From contig JAIETJ010000094.1 of NCBI GenBank assembly GCA_019745275.1, positions 1-63,095 on the forward strand: a stretch of 63,095 nt of DNA, written 5' to 3'. The notes under the pieces are model-generated. The model was not told the DNA's origin. It saw nothing but the letters and a program-made list of their open reading frames with translations, and made no database searches. Shown here piece after piece: positions 43,839-53,215 of this stretch. The DNA comes from Pseudomonadaceae bacterium (GTDB lineage Bacteria; Pseudomonadota; Gammaproteobacteria; Pseudomonadales; Pseudomonadaceae). Each line of letters begins with the position of its first letter. Position 1 is the first letter of the stretch. The translations under genes were made by a program, and so were the position numbers.

Positions 43839-44564
43839 TTAACGATCAACCACTATTTCTACTCGACGGTTTTTCGCACGACCCTCTTCGGTAGCGTTAT
43901 CGGCGACAGGCTGACTTTCGCCGAGACCTTCAGTGTGAATTTTCTCAGCGGCTACGCCTTGGGTAACCAAGAAGGCCGCCACACTCTCAGCACGGAGTTT
44001 CGACAGTTTGTCGTTGTAGACATCGGAACCGACACTGTCGGTATACCCTTTAATCAACACCCCCTTGACCACACCATCGGTTAAACGGTTGCTGATTTGC
44101 GCCAGTACATCATTGGCCGCGGGAGTTAAGGTAGACGAGTTGAAGTCAAACAAAACGTTGTCACTGAGCACGATGACTTCATCTTGCGGGGCCGCGACTA
44201 CCTCCTCAACGACCGCATCTGGATAGACCTTAATAGTGCAACCATTGGGGTTTACCGGGGTGTTAGCCGGAGTTCCTGGACAGGTATCGCGTCGGTCATG
44301 CACGCCATCGGCGTCTTCATCGCCATCTTGCGCATAGCAAATCAGGCCACCGAGCAACGCGCCAATCGCCGCGCCGCCGCCAGCCCATGCCGAGCTTTCA
44401 ATAGCGCCAAGACCACCGCCAGCAACAGCACCAACCGCACTACAAATTGGCCAGTTCCCTTGGTTGAGCGCCGCATCTCCGGTACTGCTGGTAGAGGCGC
44501 AACCAGAAAGAACACTACTGACCACAAGAAGGGGTACGGCTGCCCTTGAGAGTAGAGTTCTCAT
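43839..44564 (-). CDS. OmpA-family lipoprotein with calcium-type loop
   Basis: 241 residues: lipobox VLSGC (Cys22), a glycine-zipper region about 44-72 (GAVAGGGLGAIESSAWAGGG), a thrombospondin-3-like Ca2+ loop (DGDEDADGVHDRRDTCPGTP, about 80-99), then the OmpA peptidoglycan-binding domain (about 130-240: LFDFNSSTLTPAANDVL, GYTDSVGSDVYNDKLSKLRA, NRRVEIVVDR). Anchors outer membrane to murein. Tandem paralogue of the next gene upstream; SD AGGAG is partly in a hairpin. Confidence 0.92.
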   Translation of the reverse strand: MRTLLSRAAVPLLVVSSVLSGCASTSSTGDAALNQGNWPICSAVGAVAGGGLGAIESSAWAGGGAAIGALLGGLICYAQDGDEDADGVHDRRDTCPGTPANTPVNPNGCTIKVYPDAVVEEVVAAPQDEVIVLSDNVLFDFNSSTLTPAANDVLAQISNRLTDGVVKGVLIKGYTDSVGSDVYNDKLSKLRAESVAAFLVTQGVAAEKIHTEGLGESQPVADNATEEGRAKNRRVEIVVDR

Positions 44565-44576
44565 GGTAGGTATCTC

Positions 44577-44606
44577 CTGTGTTACCGGCTTATGCCGGTA
44601 ACACAG
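44577..44606 (-). promoter_or_regulatory. Hairpin overlapping the SD of the first OmpA lipoprotein gene
   Basis: Perfect 13-bp arms CTGTGTTACCGGC / GCCGGTAACACAG with a 4-base loop. On the minus strand the hairpin ends in CAG that begins the SD CAGGAG, 11 bases before the ATG at 44564. No T run follows, so it is more likely an mRNA processing or translation element than a terminator. Confidence 0.5.
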
Positions 44607-44672
44607 AAGTAAAGACCGCTAATTTACAGTTCACAAGGCCTGAACTACAGGCAATCGTAAAAATCTAACGGC

Positions 44673-45359
44673 TTAATTATCAACCGCGATAACCACACGA
44701 CGGTTCATCGCGCGACCTTCGGCTGTAGCGTTATCCGCCACCGGATCAGCCTCACCGGCACCCGCGACTGCAACAATATTGGCCTGCGGCACACCCGCTG
44801 CCACTAAGTAGTTAGCCACTGAAATCGCACGATTTTCGGACAGCTTTAGGTTGTACGCATCCGCCCCAACGCTGTCGGTAAAACCTAACAAACTAAGCTT
44901 GGCATTTGGCGCGTTTTTACCCAAACGAGCAGCCACTAGGTCGAGTACCGACTTATCGGCCATGGTTAAATTGGCGGAGTTGAAGGCAAAGTGCAGATTA
45001 TCGATCACTATGACTTCATCAACCGCAACCACTTCAACCACTTCTTCAACCACCACCGGCAACGGACACCCGACAGCATCTACTTGAGTACCTTTTGGTG
45101 TATCTGGGCACTTATCGGTTTTATTCACAACCCCATCACCGTCAGCATCGCCATGCACCCAGCAGTAAGCTGTGCTCAATACTGCCCCTGCAAGGCCTAC
45201 AGTCCCTGCCATTGACGAGCTTTCAATGGCCCCAAGCGCACCACCGGTTACACCACCAATGGCCGCACACATGGGCAAATCGCCTTTTTGGTAGGTGCTG
45301 CAACCACTGAGTACCCCAGCGACCAGCAAAAACGGAACGGTTGTTTTAAGCATGTTCAT
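44673..45359 (-). CDS. OmpA-family lipoprotein, paralogue
   Basis: 228 residues from MNMLKTTVPFLLVAGVLSGC. Same plan as the protein at 43839: lipobox LSGC (Cys20), glycine zipper (GGVTGGALGAIESSSMAGTVG), Ca2+ loop DGDADGDGVVNKTDKCPDTP-like, OmpA domain (HFAFNSANLTMADKSVL, GFTDSVGADAYNLKLSENRA, NRRVVIAVDN). Shared GAIESS and CPxTP show a recent tandem duplication. GGAGAG precedes the ATG. Confidence 0.92.
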   Translation of the reverse strand: MNMLKTTVPFLLVAGVLSGCSTYQKGDLPMCAAIGGVTGGALGAIESSSMAGTVGLAGAVLSTAYCWVHGDADGDGVVNKTDKCPDTPKGTQVDAVGCPLPVVVEEVVEVVAVDEVIVIDNLHFAFNSANLTMADKSVLDLVAARLGKNAPNAKLSLLGFTDSVGADAYNLKLSENRAISVANYLVAAGVPQANIVAVAGAGEADPVADNATAEGRAMNRRVVIAVDN

Positions 45360-45491
45360 AAATGCGCTCTCCTGAGTAGATCGGACGGGAGCCGATGCTT
45401 TTTGTAGTAAAGACCGTACTTTTAGAAAGTGCCAGTTCTAGGCCCAATCGCATTGGCGCGTTAGTCTTAGCTGATTATTCGAGGATTATTA

Positions 45492-45989
45492 ATGACTGAA
45501 CGCATTTCTACTCGCACGCCACAGCAGGCGTTAGCGGCTTTATTGGCGCAACATGCACCCACGCGCTTGCTGCTGATAGGTTCAGACCAGCTGCCTGCCT
45601 TGCAGGCTTTTTTAGCCGCGCACCCCGACTGCCACTACGCCCATGCCCCGGCCGGCGAGTTACCGCCAGAACTGGCGGCGCAGCGCTTTGATCTGGCTAT
45701 TTTTGTCGACTGCCTCGAACATTTAGACAAGCGTAGCGGCCTGCAATTGTTGGCCGGTGTGCGTAACTTAAATGCCAGTAAGCTGGCCGTATTAGTCGAT
45801 GTCCAGGCTTGTGACTGGCAACTTAGCGATTTCTATTCACTGGCCCTGCAAGCCAGCGAGCAGTTTCAGCGTGATCAGCAAATCTTGACCTTATTCACCT
45901 ATGACTTGCGCGAGTACAAGCAAGTGCCCGACTGGCTCAACGCTAAGTTCTGGGCCAACCCGCAACTGTTTGGCAAGTATTGGTGGTGA
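45492..45989 (+). CDS. DUF6231-like conserved protein
   Basis: 165 residues with a Rossmann-like look: [17 protein letters not shown], then [38 protein letters not shown], resembling a SAM-methyltransferase core without the glycine-rich loop. Ends [24 protein letters not shown]. The family name is from memory. It sits 4 bases before the ychJ-like gene; GAGG lies upstream of the ATG. Confidence 0.8.
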   Translation: MTERISTRTPQQALAALLAQHAPTRLLLIGSDQLPALQAFLAAHPDCHYAHAPAGELPPELAAQRFDLAIFVDCLEHLDKRSGLQLLAGVRNLNASKLAVLVDVQACDWQLSDFYSLALQASEQFQRDQQILTLFTYDLREYKQVPDWLNAKFWANPQLFGKYWW

Positions 45990-45993
45990 TCCG

Positions 45994-46464
45994 ATGAATC
46001 CAGCTTGCCCCTGCGGCAGCGCTCAGCCGTTGGCCGACTGCTGCGCGCCCTATCACAACGGCAACTTGCCAGCTTCAGCCGAAAGCTTAATGCGCTCGCG
46101 CTACAGTGCTTATGTCTTAGGACTGATCGACTATTTAGTCAGCAGCACCTTACCGGCGCAGCAAGCGCAACTAGACCGTGCGGCCATTGGTGCATGGAGC
46201 AGCCAAAGTCAGTGGCTTGGTCTTGAGGTGCAAAGCCATGAGCAAATTGCTGGGCAGCCTGCACATGCGTGGGTCAGCTTTATTGCGCACTGGCAGGACC
46301 AAGGCGGCAAGCAGTCGCAACACGAGCGTTCTGCTTTTGTCCAAGTACAGCAGCGCTGGTATTTTATCGATCCAAGCGTGCCACTCAAAGCCTCGCGCAA
46401 CGATCCCTGCCCGTGCGGCGGCGGACAGAAATTTAAAAAATGCTGCGCGCCCTATCTGTCGTGA
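45994..46464 (+). CDS. ychJ: YchJ-family SEC-C metal-binding protein
   Basis: 156 residues. Two SEC-C type zinc motifs: N-terminal [19 protein letters not shown] and C-terminal [19 protein letters not shown], around an NTF2-like YchJ middle domain ([37 protein letters not shown]). Function unknown; widely conserved. Co-directional with the DUF6231-like gene, 4 bases apart. Confidence 0.93.
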   Translation: MNPACPCGSAQPLADCCAPYHNGNLPASAESLMRSRYSAYVLGLIDYLVSSTLPAQQAQLDRAAIGAWSSQSQWLGLEVQSHEQIAGQPAHAWVSFIAHWQDQGGKQSQHERSAFVQVQQRWYFIDPSVPLKASRNDPCPCGGGQKFKKCCAPYLS

Positions 46465-46493
46465 CCCACAAGGCTATTTACGCTCAGCCACGC

Positions 46494-47054
46494 TTACTGC
46501 AGTTTTAAGTGCGAAGTGTCCGGCGCTGGGGCGGCGGGCGGAGTTTTAACCTGGCCCATGTCACTGCCGGCTGGGGCCAAACTAAATTGCGACAAATCCA
46601 CTGCGAGCGGCGCAATTGGCGCTTGTGCGTCTTGTAAGTCCGCCCCTAGGGGCGCGATACCAAAATCCAGCGCCTCAACATCGGCAAAGGCGGCCATATA
46701 CTCATCGCGCGGCAACACCTGTAAAGGCCCGGGAGTGCCCCCGGCGCTGGCGGCAACAACTGGCTCAGGCGCGTGCGACGCAACTGTTAGCGGCGCTGGC
46801 GGCGCGGCCAATTCGATCTCTTCAACCGGCATAGCCAGCACTTCGACCCGTGCGCCAGCACGCTCCAAGGTCAGTCGATATTTCTCGGCGCCGGCGGCGT
46901 CGAGGTTGTTTTTTATTACCATCCGCCGCCCGGAAAACAGCAAGGCAATACGCTGCGCATCGGCTTGAAATAGCCGGGCCATATTGGCTTGCACCGACTC
47001 AAGCACAGCACCGGCGACCAGCTGGCCGGAAAACACAACTTCAAAGCGGGTCAT
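46494..47054 (-). CDS. Conserved Pseudomonas protein with Pro/Ala-rich tail
   Basis: 186 residues from MTRFEVVFSGQLVAGAVLESV; AGGAG is 8 bases upstream, and a longer frame has none. The first 75 residues form a compact alpha/beta unit (LFQADAQRIALLFSGRRMVIKNNLDAAGAEKYRLTLERAGA) like SHOCT/SPOR-size domains. The rest is Ala/Pro rich and probably disordered. No family recognised. Confidence 0.78.
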   Translation of the reverse strand: MTRFEVVFSGQLVAGAVLESVQANMARLFQADAQRIALLFSGRRMVIKNNLDAAGAEKYRLTLERAGARVEVLAMPVEEIELAAPPAPLTVASHAPEPVVAASAGGTPGPLQVLPRDEYMAAFADVEALDFGIAPLGADLQDAQAPIAPLAVDLSQFSLAPAGSDMGQVKTPPAAPAPDTSHLKLQ

Positions 47055-47166
47055 GGTCACACTCCTGTACGAATCTTTGGCTAGTATGGCGCAGTTTTTT
47101 TCATTGAAACAACAGGTTGCGGCCAAGCAACCGCTTGTTACACTGCGCCATCGAATGGAGTAACCG

Positions 47167-47664
47167 ATGTTTGCTCAGGCCCTAATCACTAAAGCTCTTT
47201 GCGCGCTGCTTAGCCTTGCGTTGTTGCTAGGCATTAGCGGCTGCTCAAGCGGGCTAACTGACGACCTGCAAGACCCAATCGTGCGCCTGCTTAAGGTCGA
47301 TGTGGTCAAAGCCAAACTGCTCGAACAAAAATTTGTGCTGCGTTTTCGCATCGACAACCCCAACGACCTTAGCTTGCCCGTGCGTTTTTTGCGCTACAAG
47401 GTCAAGCTAAATGGCGTGCCGCTGGCCGAGGGTGAGTCGGATCGTGACTTTGTTATCCCCGCCAACGGCCATCAAAATTTTGAAATTCCAGTGCGCACCA
47501 ACCTTTGGCGCCACCTGAAACAAATCGTCAGCCTGCTCGAAGATCCTAATAAACCGATCAGTTATCAGCTGCAAGGCGAAGTAAAAACCGGGCTGATGTT
47601 TGGACGTAGCGTGCACCTTGAACGTAAAGGCGAGATAATCCCCGGCAACTACATCCCGGAGTAA
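47167..47664 (+). CDS. LEA type 2 (WHy domain) lipoprotein
   Basis: 165 residues: signal with lipobox GISGC (Cys26), then a WHy/LEA_2 beta-sandwich ([44 protein letters not shown] and [19 protein letters not shown]). These domains occur in desiccation or stress proteins and outer-membrane proteins. The SEC-C gene starts 5 bases later, with its SD overlapping the stop. Confidence 0.9.
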   Translation: MFAQALITKALCALLSLALLLGISGCSSGLTDDLQDPIVRLLKVDVVKAKLLEQKFVLRFRIDNPNDLSLPVRFLRYKVKLNGVPLAEGESDRDFVIPANGHQNFEIPVRTNLWRHLKQIVSLLEDPNKPISYQLQGEVKTGLMFGRSVHLERKGEIIPGNYIPE

Positions 47665-47669
47665 GCCTC

Positions 47670-47879
47670 ATGCGACAAGAACCCCACGTTCACGGCCCAG
47701 ATTGCCAGCACGACCATGATCACAGCCACCAGCACAGCCACGACAACGGTCACGTGCATGGCCCCGGCTGCGGCCACAGCCACGAAGAGCCCGTGCGTAA
47801 CCCACTGAAAGATGTCGGACGCAATGACGCTTGCCCGTGCGGCAGCCTGAAAAAATTCAAGAAGTGTCACGGCGCTTAA
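47670..47879 (+). CDS. His-rich SEC-C metal-binding small protein
   Basis: 69 residues. N-terminal half is extremely His rich ([20 protein letters not shown], then [15 protein letters not shown]), the C-terminal half is a SEC-C zinc motif [18 protein letters not shown]. Probably binds Zn2+ or Ni2+; role unknown. Co-transcribed with the LEA lipoprotein; SD GGAG 8 bases upstream. Confidence 0.88.
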   Translation: MRQEPHVHGPDCQHDHDHSHQHSHDNGHVHGPGCGHSHEEPVRNPLKDVGRNDACPCGSLKKFKKCHGA

Positions 47880-48027
47880 GCCCTACCGCGTAGCCATAAG
47901 CGACTGCCGCTGACGCACCCGGTGCGCAGCCGCAGAGCCGGTGTTAGCGCAACAGCTAAGTCAGGCCGCGCCTTAAATCCAACCATCAAGCCCAGCCCTT
48001 TGGCTTTCACCGTTTTGGAGCTTGCTC

Positions 48028-50568
48028 ATGCTTGCGCGCCTGTTTCGACCACTGTCCAGCCTAAGCCTAGGCGCTGCATTCGCCGCATTACTCGGCCTGA
48101 CGGGCTGCCAATCGCTGCTCAATAGCCAATACAGCACCAGCCTCGCGCCCACTCAAGGCACGGTGCAACTTAAGGGTTTGGCGCAAACGGTGAGCATTCG
48201 CCGCAATCAATTGGGCATGCCGCTGATAGAAAGTGCGACCTTCCACGATGCGTTATTTAGCTTGGGTTATGTGCATGCCAGCGATCGTCTTAGCCAGATG
48301 GTCGGCATGCGTTTGCTCGCCGAAGGGCGTTTAGCCGAAATGGTTGGTCCCGGTGCGTTAGAAATCGACCGTTTTATGCGCACCGTCAATCTCAAACAAA
48401 GCTCAGCGGTGCTATACCAAAACGCCTCACCGCGAATTAAACGCTTCTTCGAGGTGTATGCGCGCGGGGTTAACGCCTACCTGTTCGAGTACCGCGACAA
48501 GCTGCCGATGGACATTACGGAGTCGGGCTACCGTCCGGCGTACTGGAAAGCTGAAGATTCGGCGCTGATTTTCAGCCTACTGAATTTTGGCCTAGCGGTG
48601 AATTTGCAGGAGGAAATTGCCTCCTTACAACTTGCAGAAAAAGTCGGCGCGGACAAATTGGCCTGGTTGATGCCGATTTACCCAGACGAGCCGCTGCCCT
48701 TTGCCGAAACAGAAAAGCTCCAAGGCCTCAAACTAACCGGACAAATCCAAGGTCTCGCGGCAATTAATCAGGCGCTCAAGCAAGTCGCCACACTGGACAT
48801 GCTCGGCGTCGCAGCCTCGAATAACTGGGCGATCGCCCCGCAACGCACCCGAGGCGGCAAAAGCCTGCTGGCCAACGACACTCACCTGCCTTTATCGATG
48901 CCCTCGGTATGGAATTTCGTCCATGTTCGCACGCCAAAATTCAATGCGGCGGGCGTCTCGATTGCTGGCGTTCCGGCTATCGTCGCCGGCTTTAACGGCA
49001 AGCTGGCATGGGGCATGACCATGGTCATGGGCGACAACCAAGACCTGTTCCTCGAACAAATCAAACTACATAACAAACAACCCCACTACCTCGCCGATGG
49101 CAAATGGCTGCCGGCCCGCGCCCGCTCGGAGACCTTCTTTATAAAGGGCGCTAGCCCGGTGCGCGAAACCATCTATGAAACCCGTCACGGCCCACTGCTC
49201 AATAGCGCGCTGGGCGAGCGCAAACACTCGCTGCAACCGCTGCAACTGAGCAGCGGTTATGGCCTGGCCTTACAGACCACCCAGTTCGAAGCCGACCAAA
49301 GCCTAGACGCTTTCTTTAATTTATCGCGCGCGCAAAACGTCGAACAAGCCTTCACCGCTAGCCGTGAAATTCGCGCCATGCCGCTGAATATCGTGTTCGC
49401 CGATGCCGAGCATATTGGCTGGCAAGTCACCGGACGCTTTCCTAACCGTTTGTCCGGGCGCGGTTTACTGCCATCGCCCGGCTGGGACGGCAGCTATGAT
49501 TGGGACGGTTTTGCCGACCCGATTCTCCACCCCTACGACCAAGACCCCTACCAAGGCTGGCTCGGCACCGCCAACCAGCGCACAGTACCGCAGGGCTACG
49601 GCATGCAACTGTCCAGCTCTTGGTACTACCCCGAGCGGGCCGAGCGGATCGCGCAACTGGCCAGCACTGGCAAGCACGATCAAAAAAGCATGATCGCCAT
49701 GCAGTACGACCAAACTTCGCTATTTGTCGGTAAATTACAGAACATGTTCAAGGCGCCCGGCATGCAGCAAGCCCTGCAGCAGGCGATTACTGCCCTACCC
49801 GCCACTGAGCGCAGCAAGGCTGAGGAAGCCTATAAACGCCTCAGCGCATTTGACGGCAAACTCAGCGCCACTTCAGGTGATGCGGCGCTGTACGGCGCTT
49901 TTTTAAGTGAAAGCGCACGCCTAACCTTCGCGGATGAGTTGGGCGGTGTCGACTCAGCCAGCTGGCAAGCTTTAGTGGAAACCGCCAATTTGTCCTATTC
50001 GGCGCAAGCCGACCACCTGCTCGGGCGCGACGACAGCCCATTTTGGGATGACCGCAACAGCCCCGGCAAACAAGACAAGCCGACCATCTTGGCGCGCAGC
50101 CTAGCCGCCGCCATCAGCTACTGCGAAAGCCACTTAGGCAGCGATCGCCAAGCCTGGCAATGGGGCAAGCTGCACACCTACACCTGGGCTAGCGACACCA
50201 CGCAAATGGCCAAGCACATGAGCGCCAGTCAACAAACGGCCATCGCCGCCATTAAGGGCTACCTCGACCGCGGCCCGTACCCAGCCGGCGGCGATCACAG
50301 CACCTTAAATGTTTCGGCCTATCACTGGGGCCAAGACTTCAATACCTGGCTGATTCCGGCGATGCGCATGGTCGTCGACTTTAGCTTGGATGAGCCCTTG
50401 ATCGGCCTGAACAGCTCCGGCCAATCCGGTAATCCGGCCAGCCCGCACTACGCCGACGGCATCACCGCTTGGCAGCAAGGCCACTATATGAGTTTCCCGT
50501 TTCAAGCGAAAAACCTCGACAAGGTCTACGGTAAACAGCGTTTAAGCCTGATCCCTAGCCGGAAATAG
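48028..50568 (+). CDS. quiP: Penicillin-acylase family lipoprotein, QuiP-like acyl-homoserine-lactone acylase
   Basis: 846 residues from the ATG at 48028 (GGAG about 8 bases upstream), which opens into a signal with lipobox LTGC. Ntn-hydrolase: alpha chain about 30-260, self-cleavage before Ser264 in [12 protein letters not shown], then the beta chain with [21 protein letters not shown] and [15 protein letters not shown]1 QuiP (PA1032, recalled) has the same length and genomic place and cleaves long-chain AHLs. Signal quenching or use of AHL as food is therefore likely, but beta-lactam or other amide hydrolysis is possible. Confidence 0.88.
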   Translation: MLARLFRPLSSLSLGAAFAALLGLTGCQSLLNSQYSTSLAPTQGTVQLKGLAQTVSIRRNQLGMPLIESATFHDALFSLGYVHASDRLSQMVGMRLLAEGRLAEMVGPGALEIDRFMRTVNLKQSSAVLYQNASPRIKRFFEVYARGVNAYLFEYRDKLPMDITESGYRPAYWKAEDSALIFSLLNFGLAVNLQEEIASLQLAEKVGADKLAWLMPIYPDEPLPFAETEKLQGLKLTGQIQGLAAINQALKQVATLDMLGVAASNNWAIAPQRTRGGKSLLANDTHLPLSMPSVWNFVHVRTPKFNAAGVSIAGVPAIVAGFNGKLAWGMTMVMGDNQDLFLEQIKLHNKQPHYLADGKWLPARARSETFFIKGASPVRETIYETRHGPLLNSALGERKHSLQPLQLSSGYGLALQTTQFEADQSLDAFFNLSRAQNVEQAFTASREIRAMPLNIVFADAEHIGWQVTGRFPNRLSGRGLLPSPGWDGSYDWDGFADPILHPYDQDPYQGWLGTANQRTVPQGYGMQLSSSWYYPERAERIAQLASTGKHDQKSMIAMQYDQTSLFVGKLQNMFKAPGMQQALQQAITALPATERSKAEEAYKRLSAFDGKLSATSGDAALYGAFLSESARLTFADELGGVDSASWQALVETANLSYSAQADHLLGRDDSPFWDDRNSPGKQDKPTILARSLAAAISYCESHLGSDRQAWQWGKLHTYTWASDTTQMAKHMSASQQTAIAAIKGYLDRGPYPAGGDHSTLNVSAYHWGQDFNTWLIPAMRMVVDFSLDEPLIGLNSSGQSGNPASPHYADGITAWQQGHYMSFPFQAKNLDKVYGKQRLSLIPSRK

Positions 50569-50655
50569 TCCAATTTAAGATTTTTACCGCGCCGGATGGA
50601 ACTAACCCAGCCCGGCGCCACTCTTAATTACGGACTTACTCCATAGGTTATTTTT

Positions 50656-50678
50656 AGGGCGCCTCACCGCGCCCTTTT
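50656..50678 (+). terminator. Rho-independent terminator
   Basis: AGGGCGC-CTCACC-GCGCCCT followed by T4-C-T; about 90 bases after the quiP stop. Confidence 0.75.
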
Positions 50679-50807
50679 CTTTGCCTGCGATTTGCCCACC
50701 AGCCGTCACCGACCACCTATCACCACGACCAGCGACGCCCGGCTTTAATCGTGCGCATGTTAGGATGCGCGCCTTGATAATCCTGACACTGGCGCAATTG
50801 ACCGACC

Positions 50808-51245
50808 ATGGCCGAACACGACTTCCGCTACTCCCTGCTAAGCCCTCAGCACACCCTCAACGAATGCCGCGCCTTGGCGCCTGGCCGCTATCAAGTTACC
50901 GGTAACGGCGGCGGGATTCTTAAAGGCGACACCCTCCTGGTGACCCTTAAAGGCAGTCGCGAACTCTGCTTGCGCTTGCAGGTAGAAACGGTTCGTCGCC
51001 TGATTAACCCGCCCGGGCAATGGATCGCGGTGGCCAACGGCCCCGTATTTACTGAGTTGGCTATCCTCAACTGGCAGGTCAAGTGCGATAGCTGCACTGC
51101 CGAGCTGGATTTTGAGTTCGCCGTGGATGCCGCACTGGGTAAAAAAGCCCAAGCCCCGGCGGCCCAAGCGCGTATTCAAGAGCTTGGCTGGCAAGCCGTA
51201 GGCGTACTGCACCGCTGCCCAAACTGTCAGGAGCGCGCCCAATGA
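50808..51245 (+). CDS. Conserved protein with paired CxxC motifs
   Basis: 145 residues. KCDSCTAELDFEFAVD (about 86) and HRCPNCQERAQ at the end hold two CxxC pairs, suggesting a zinc site that joins both. No signal. Its stop overlaps the next ATG as ATGA. PAO1 has a similar protein near dinB (recalled). Function unknown. Confidence 0.8.
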   Translation: MAEHDFRYSLLSPQHTLNECRALAPGRYQVTGNGGGILKGDTLLVTLKGSRELCLRLQVETVRRLINPPGQWIAVANGPVFTELAILNWQVKCDSCTAELDFEFAVDAALGKKAQAPAAQARIQELGWQAVGVLHRCPNCQERAQ

Positions 51246-51658
51246 CGCCAATTTTCAGCCGCCATGCAATGCTCGCCGGGCTGGCCGTCAGCCTGCTGGG
51301 CTGCAGCAGCGAGCCCTTACAAGTGGTCAATGAGCGGGTTTATCAAGCCGAATGGATCGCCGGCCAGCCGCGCATACACCACAGCCATCCCACCCTAATC
51401 CTCGGCCAAGATGGTCGCGCCTATGGCAATGCTGGCTGTAATCATTGGTTTGCCAGCTACAGCTTGGAAGGTAACAAACTCAGCTTTAGCGAGATCGGCA
51501 GTACCCGCAAGATGTGCCCGCCGCCGTTAATGGCGCAAGAGCAGCGCTTTCTCGAATCACTCAGCCAAGTGCAGCGCTGGGACTTCTCCAGCCAAGAGCA
51601 ACTGCGCCTCTGGCCGGCCGAAGGCAAGCCGATGCGCCTTGAGCCACAAGACGACTAA
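51242..51658 (+). CDS. META-domain lipoprotein
   Basis: 138 residues: lipobox SLLGC (Cys21), then a META domain (YQAEWIAGQPRI, GQDGRAYGNAGCNHWFASYSLEGNKLSFSEIGSTRKMCPPP). Same AGCN and M-C-P landmarks as the META lipoprotein at 21613, but otherwise diverged. Translationally coupled to the CxxC gene by ATGA overlap. Envelope stress role is inferred from HslJ. Confidence 0.88.
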   Translation: MTPIFSRHAMLAGLAVSLLGCSSEPLQVVNERVYQAEWIAGQPRIHHSHPTLILGQDGRAYGNAGCNHWFASYSLEGNKLSFSEIGSTRKMCPPPLMAQEQRFLESLSQVQRWDFSSQEQLRLWPAEGKPMRLEPQDD

Positions 51659-51695
51659 TATTGCCGTCACTGCGCGCGCATAAAACTGGCCAGCC

Positions 51696-52757
51696 TTAAC
51701 GGACGAACAGCTCCAACTGCTCATGACTGGCGCGCAAATCCAGCAAGCGCACCCCCACACCGATCAGCCGCACCGGCTTATGTGCACGGGCGAAGGCTGC
51801 ACTTAGCAACAGTTGATAGCTATCGAGTGCGTGGCCTGCGCCGGCCTGCTCAACCGTGGTCTGAGTAAAGTCATGGAACTTGAGTTTAACGAAGGGTTTA
51901 CCCGCACGGTAACTGTGCTCAAGGCGCTGCAAGCGCCCACCCAACTCGGTCAGCAATGCCGGCAAGTGCGCTAAACAGGCGCTTAAATCCGGCAAATCCT
52001 GATCATAGGTGTGCTCAACGCTGAGGCTTTGCCGGCGACTCTCGACCTGCACCGCACGCTCATCGATGCCACGCGCCAAGCCCCACAGCCGCTCACCAAA
52101 ACTGCCGAACTCGCGCGCCAACACCAGTTGGCTACGCTCGCGTAAATCGGCGCAAGTATGAATGCCTAAGCGCGCCATGCGTTCGGCAGTGACCTTACCG
52201 ACCCCATGCAGTTTTTTCACCGGCAGGGCTTGGACAAAATCGTCCACCTGCGCTGGCGTAATCACAAACAAACCATTGGGTTTTTTCCAATCGCTGGCGA
52301 TCTTGGCCAGAAACTTGTTCGACGCCACCCCGGCCGACACCGTGATGTGCAGCTCTCGGGCAACCCGGCGCTGAATTTCCTGGGCGATGCGCGTAGCGCT
52401 GCCGGCAAAATGCGGGCTGGCCGACACATCCAAATAGGCTTCATCCAGCGACAACGGCTCGATGATCTCGGTGTAGTCGGCAAAAATCCCGTGGATCTGC
52501 TGCGACACGGCCTTATAAGCCTCCATGCGCGGCTTAACGATGACTAAATCCGGGCACAGTTTGAGCGCTTGTCGCGATGGCATCGCCGAATGCACGCCAA
52601 ACGCACGCGCTTCATAGTTACAGGTGGCAATCACCCCGCGGCGGTCGGCGCTGCCCCCCACGGCCAAGGGCTGACTGGCTAGGCGCGGGTCGTCACGCAT
52701 CTCAATGGCGGCATAAAAACAGTCGCAATCCACATGAATGATTTTTCTTGAGCTCAT
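51696..52757 (-). CDS. dinB: DNA polymerase IV
   Basis: 353 residues from MSSRKIIHVDCDCFYAAIEM; the upstream extension in frame is not part of the family. Catalytic Asp9 (HVDCD) and Asp-Glu in LSLDEAYLDVS near 104; HhH region LPVKKLHGVGKVTAERM. C-terminal LELFVR-type end. Error-prone lesion bypass polymerase. Lacks an evident CTGT-N8-ACAG LexA box in the 249 bases before the tRNA gene, by eye. Confidence 0.95.
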   Translation of the reverse strand: MSSRKIIHVDCDCFYAAIEMRDDPRLASQPLAVGGSADRRGVIATCNYEARAFGVHSAMPSRQALKLCPDLVIVKPRMEAYKAVSQQIHGIFADYTEIIEPLSLDEAYLDVSASPHFAGSATRIAQEIQRRVARELHITVSAGVASNKFLAKIASDWKKPNGLFVITPAQVDDFVQALPVKKLHGVGKVTAERMARLGIHTCADLRERSQLVLAREFGSFGERLWGLARGIDERAVQVESRRQSLSVEHTYDQDLPDLSACLAHLPALLTELGGRLQRLEHSYRAGKPFVKLKFHDFTQTTVEQAGAGHALDSYQLLLSAAFARAHKPVRLIGVGVRLLDLRASHEQLELFVR

Positions 52758-52972
52758 AACCTGCAACTTAACCATCAAGCGGAAAAAAGCCCAGAACAGT
52801 GGCGCGCGAGCCGCATCATACCCGCGCATGGGAAAAACCTCGCCCGCCAAACACCGGCAAGACGCCAACCGCGCCACCGGTTAAATCGGCGCCACCGCCA
52901 CCGAGCGACTCGCCCGACAACCTCAAACAACGCTAAGCATCTGACAGAAAACCATTTTTCCTAAACTTTTGG

Positions 52973-53000
52973 TTGACACATAAGCTCACCCGAGTAGAAT
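52973..53000 (+). promoter_or_regulatory. Promoter of the initiator tRNA gene
   Basis: TTGACA (52973-52978), 16-base spacer, TAGAAT (52995-53000). Transcription would start about at the first base of the tRNA minus a few bases. Confidence 0.75.
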
Positions 53001-53006
53001 TGCCGG

Positions 53007-53083
<77 letters not shown>

Positions 53084-53090
53084 AACAATA

Positions 53091-53116
53091 AAAGGCCACT
53101 TAATTAAGTGGCCTTT
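53091..53116 (+). terminator. Terminator of the tRNA gene
   Basis: Perfect palindrome AAAGGCCACTTAATTAAGTG continuing to GGCCTTT, followed by further T. Confidence 0.9.
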
Positions 53117-53215
53117 TTTGTGCCTGTCGTTTGGCTGCCACGCGCCGCAATTTAAGCGCGCATGGGAACTTGTGGTCACCCCCTCACTCTTAGCCCCACA
53201 GCCACGAGGTCTACG

